NCBI RefSeq assembly: GCF_000374185.1
Contig: NZ_KB910518.1
Location: 4,042,669-4,106,668, forward strand
Reading direction: 5' to 3'
Length of the DNA: 64,000 nt
Source of the DNA: Paenibacillus sp. HW567
GTDB lineage: Bacteria > Bacillota > Bacilli > Paenibacillales > Paenibacillaceae
Under the pieces are notes generated by a model. That model was not told the DNA's origin and did not search any database. It saw only the letters and a list, made by a program, of their open reading frames with translations. The first letter of the stretch is position 1; each line of letters opens with the position of its first letter. Positions 61,438-64,000 of this stretch are shown in pieces. The translations under genes and the position numbers were made by a program.

Positions 61438-62937
61438 ATGAAGATTTCCGAATATTCCACATATGATGCGTTGGGTCTTGCAGCGCTGGTCAAAGCGCGG
61501 GAGGTCTCGCCGCGAGAGCTTGCCGAAGCCGCGTTCGCCCGGATGGACGAAGTGAATCCGCTCCTGAATGCGGTGGTCCGCACCCGCCGGGAGGCCGCAC
61601 TGAAAGAGGCCGATGAGATGCCGGTCCAAGACAGCTCCCGGCCGTTTGCCGGAGTACCCTTCCTGCTGAAGGACATCTCGCAGGCCATCGGCGGACAACC
61701 GCTTACCTCCGGCGCACTGCTGATGAAGGACCATATCGCCAAGAGGGATTCGAACTTTGTGGCCCGGATTCGAAGCGGCGGATTTATTCCGCTCGGCCAC
61801 ACGAACACCCCTGAATTCGGGCTCAAAAATATTACCGAGCCCCTGCTGCACGGGCCTGCGCGAAATCCGTGGAACACTGAATTCTCGCCCGGAGGCTCAA
61901 GCGGCGGCGCCGCGGCGGCGGTTGCCGCAGGGATCGTGCCGGCAGCGGGAGCCAGCGACGGAGGCGGCTCGATCCGTATCCCGGCCTCGTTCACCGGCCT
62001 GTTCGGGCTGAAGCCGACACGCGGACGCACGCCGGTAGGGCCGGGGGTCGGCCGCCAGTGGCAGGGTGCCTCCATCGACTTCGCGTTGACGCGGTCGGTG
62101 CGCGACAGCGCAGCGATGCTTGATCTGCTGCAGACCTTGCAGCCGGAGGCCGCTTTCCAGACCCCGCTGTATCCCGGGGTATATCTGGACGATCTCCCGA
62201 AGCCCATGCAGAGGAAGCTGCGGATTGCATTCACGACGGCCTCTCCGGTCGGAACGCCCGTCGCAGCAGAAGCTGTAACAGCCGTGTTAAAAACCGTAAA
62301 GTGGCTGCAGGCAGAGGGACATGAGGTGGAAGAAAGGCTGAGCCCGGTAAACGGTGTGAGGCTGATGGAGAATTATTATACGATGAATGCCGGAGAAGTG
62401 GCGGCGATGTTCCAATCGCTGGAGAGCGGACTAGGCCGCAGCATTAAGGCAAGTGAGGTTGATATCGTAACCTGGGTGCTGGGTGAAGCGGGCAAGAAGG
62501 TCACCGCAGCCGAATTTGTGCACAGTCTGAACGAATGGGACGTAGCTGCCGCGCAAATGGCGGCTCTGCTGGGACGCTACGACCTCTATATCACGCCTGC
62601 CAATGCCAATTCCGCGCCCAAGGTCGGGGAGCTTACCCAGCAGCCGGAGGAAATTGATAATCTGCTGCACGTAAGCGGGCTGCCCAAGGAAGAGCAGCGG
62701 AGGATGATCTATGAAATGTTCGAGCCCAGCCTGACTTACACCCCTTTCACGCAGCTTGCCAATCTGACCGGCCAGCCGGCGATGAGTGTGCCGGTACACC
62801 TTACACCGGAAGGACTGCCCATCGGCGTCCAGGTTATGGCTTCCAAGGGCCGTGAGGAGCTGCTGCTGCAGCTTGCCGCCCAGCTTGAGCAGTCGGAGCT
62901 GTGGGTGGGCATGAAGGGCAATCCGCTATTTCCTTGA
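61438..62937 (+). CDS. Amidase signature (GatA-like) family amidase
   Basis: 499 aa. Ser-cisSer-Lys triad: Lys78 (PFLLKDIS), Ser154 in PGGSSGGAAAA and Ser178 in SDGGGSIRIP, the canonical amidase signature. C-terminal part typical of hydrolases acting on free amides rather than of GatA: there is no gatB or gatC nearby. Substrate unknown. It is flanked on both sides by direct copies of the dispersed repeat (B and C). Confidence 0.92.
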   Translation: MKISEYSTYDALGLAALVKAREVSPRELAEAAFARMDEVNPLLNAVVRTRREAALKEADEMPVQDSSRPFAGVPFLLKDISQAIGGQPLTSGALLMKDHIAKRDSNFVARIRSGGFIPLGHTNTPEFGLKNITEPLLHGPARNPWNTEFSPGGSSGGAAAAVAAGIVPAAGASDGGGSIRIPASFTGLFGLKPTRGRTPVGPGVGRQWQGASIDFALTRSVRDSAAMLDLLQTLQPEAAFQTPLYPGVYLDDLPKPMQRKLRIAFTTASPVGTPVAAEAVTAVLKTVKWLQAEGHEVEERLSPVNGVRLMENYYTMNAGEVAAMFQSLESGLGRSIKASEVDIVTWVLGEAGKKVTAAEFVHSLNEWDVAAAQMAALLGRYDLYITPANANSAPKVGELTQQPEEIDNLLHVSGLPKEEQRRMIYEMFEPSLTYTPFTQLANLTGQPAMSVPVHLTPEGLPIGVQVMASKGREELLLQLAAQLEQSELWVGMKGNPLFP

Positions 62938-62947
62938 ATGGAACACT

Positions 62948-63385
62948 AGATCAGCAGCAGGTTCTAAATCAGTGCCTTAGAACGCAGCCTTTGCGGTTCG
63001 GGGACAGAGGGGTCGTCATATCCATTGCAGTTCGGAGACAGAAGAGGTCGTCATATCCATTGCAGTTCGGAGACAGAGGGGGTCGTCATATCCGTCCTCC
63101 CCTGATCCTTACGGACCGTGAAGCGCTTATTTATCCGAGAGGGGTACATTTAGCCAAGCGAACGGACCGTAAAGCGCTTATTGCCTCTTCGGCACATATA
63201 TGTGGGCTGAATGTCCGCGCATAAAGACGCTGGAGTCCGTTCACTTGCGGAAAAATGAATTCCGGTAGAGATAAGAGCCGCTCAGTCCGTTTACATACGG
63301 TTAGTCTCTTCCGATCAGGAGATGGTTCTGTTCGCAGGGCCTGATACGCCTGCGGCAGGGTCTCCACGCCCTAATCCCGTTCGGC
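62948..63385 (+). repeat. Dispersed intergenic repeat, copy C, with internal tandem repeat
   Basis: About 440 bp, same orientation and landmark order as copy B. It is longer because of three tandem 35-bp units at 62993-63095 (each GCAGTTCGGAGACAG...GTCGTCATATCC). Confidence 0.88.
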
Positions 63386-63471
63386 AGCGTATTGGCACAT
63401 TCCTCTTACTCCACTTCAATTCAGGGGATACCTGGCATCTGTGATTGTATTCTCTGCAATAGAAAATATGT

Positions 63472-63575
63472 ATTTCTGCGGTAAATCTCACTCTGCTGTA
63501 TTTCGTGCAATCAATTCCCCGGATTTCGGCCCGAGAGGGCACCACCGCAGAAATCTGCTGCACAGAATACAGCAG
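63472..63575. repeat. Interleaved inverted repeats before the acetyltransferase gene
   Basis: Arm A ATTTCTGCGGT (63472-63482) is complementary to ACCGCAGAAAT (63544-63554). Arm B CTGCTGTATTTCGTGC (63493-63508) is complementary, with two mismatches, to GCACAGAATACAGCAG (63560-63575). The order A-B-A'-B' crosses. A further related piece GCAGAACATACAGCAG occurs at about 63613-63628. Noncoding. Confidence 0.6.
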
Positions 63576-63727
63576 AAGCTGTCATTAGGCGGATTTGAAG
63601 ACAATCTGTTGCAGAACATACAGCAGATTATCCCGGGCAATCGCCTTTATCCCGGACAAACAACTCGCTGGACAGGCAGCCCGCCCCGGAGGCTCCAACC
63701 TCTCCGCACTCTCCACCCCCTCCAAAC

Positions 63728-64000
63728 TCAGTTCAGCGTGAGCCGCAGACACTTCATTTTGGAGTACCGGTAGCCCGCAGCCTCGTAAAAATGCAGCGCG
63801 CGCGCATTCCCGGCATCGGCGAGCAGCGTGATCCGCAGAAAGCCATTGTCCCGGGCATATTCCACAATCCCGTCCATAAAAAACCGGCCGCTCCCTTTCC
63901 CCCGCTCCGCCGCAGATATAATAAAATCCTCCAGCATGATTACGGGTCCGCCTTCAAAGGTGCTGAAGCCAAAGGCCAGATTCACCATCCCTACAACCTG
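63728..64000 (-). CDS. GNAT-family N-acetyltransferase, 5' part outside the window
   Basis: The C-terminal 91 codons are visible. The open frame runs through the window edge (QVVGMVNLAFGFST), so the ATG at 63988 is internal. Acetyl-CoA motif A appears as SAAERGKGSGRFFMDGIVEYA (R-G-K-G-S-G version of Q/RxxGxG) and motif B as LLADAGNARALHFYEAAGY. Substrate not predictable. Confidence 0.85.
   Translation of the reverse strand, partial: QVVGMVNLAFGFSTFEGGPVIMLEDFIISAAERGKGSGRFFMDGIVEYARDNGFLRITLLADAGNARALHFYEAAGYRYSKMKCLRLTLN

Noticed and set aside
62993..63095. CRISPR-like array
   Set aside because: The three 35-bp units are directly adjacent with no unique spacers, and no cas gene is near.

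Overview
The window looks like a chromosomal segment of a Paenibacillus-type Firmicute. This rests on several traits: sugar ABC importers made of a lipoprotein and two permeases with no ATPase gene, YesM/YesN-type two-component pairs beside them, very large secreted glycoside hydrolases ending in S-layer-homology (SLH) domains, a T-box in front of tyrS, LicT antitermination and CcpA-like cre boxes. No 16S gene or other direct taxonomic marker is present, so the genus is an inference. No transposase and no CRISPR array was seen.

Region 1 (about 1-5146) is visibly AT-rich and is the right end of an integrated island. It holds a RadC-like gene and a two-gene restriction-like module: a GHKL ATPase fused to a PD-(D/E)XK-like region, followed by a DNA methyltransferase. 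It ends at a displaced 3' half of a tRNA-Pro(CGG) gene, which is an attR-like scar. Region 2 (5.2-12.3 kb) is an LplABC-like oligosaccharide importer divergent from its YesN/YesM pair. Region 3 (12.3-27.1 kb) is a leftward glycan locus: YesM/YesN, an NgcE-like binding protein, a secreted beta-helix protein with a discoidin domain, two permeases, a peptidyl-prolyl isomerase-like lipid-side protein, a GH112 phosphorylase and a GH29 fucosidase. Together these suggest uptake and phosphorolysis of fucosylated Gal-beta-1,3-HexNAc glycans. Two copies of a 42-bp box lie at the same distance upstream of two promoters here.

Region 4 (27.2-32.4 kb) has a nucleoside hydrolase co-directional with a third ABC importer and a divergent AraC regulator. 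Region 5 (32.7-37.3 kb) is a complete licT-bglP-bglA aryl-beta-glucoside system with two RAT/terminator pairs. Region 6 (37.4-50.4 kb) has two giant SLH-anchored wall proteins, a GH10 xylanase and a GH53-like galactanase with about ten Big_2 domains, each behind a cre-like site. An AT-rich AAA-ATPase plus putative nuclease pair sits between them.

Region 7 (50.5-64 kb) has mazEF, a LOG-family gene, a beta-lactamase-fold serine hydrolase divergent from an OmpR-type two-component pair, tyrS with a T-box, a divergent tetR-methyltransferase cassette, a GH5 mannanase with CBM3, an amidase flanked by copies of a dispersed intergenic repeat, and a truncated GNAT acetyltransferase at the edge.

The best candidates for something undescribed are the GHKL-nuclease/methyltransferase pair, the ATPase/nuclease pair at 41.7-43.4 kb, the Lewis-type glycan locus with its 42-bp operators, and the intergenic repeat families. 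All functional statements come from motif recognition by eye; no database search was run.
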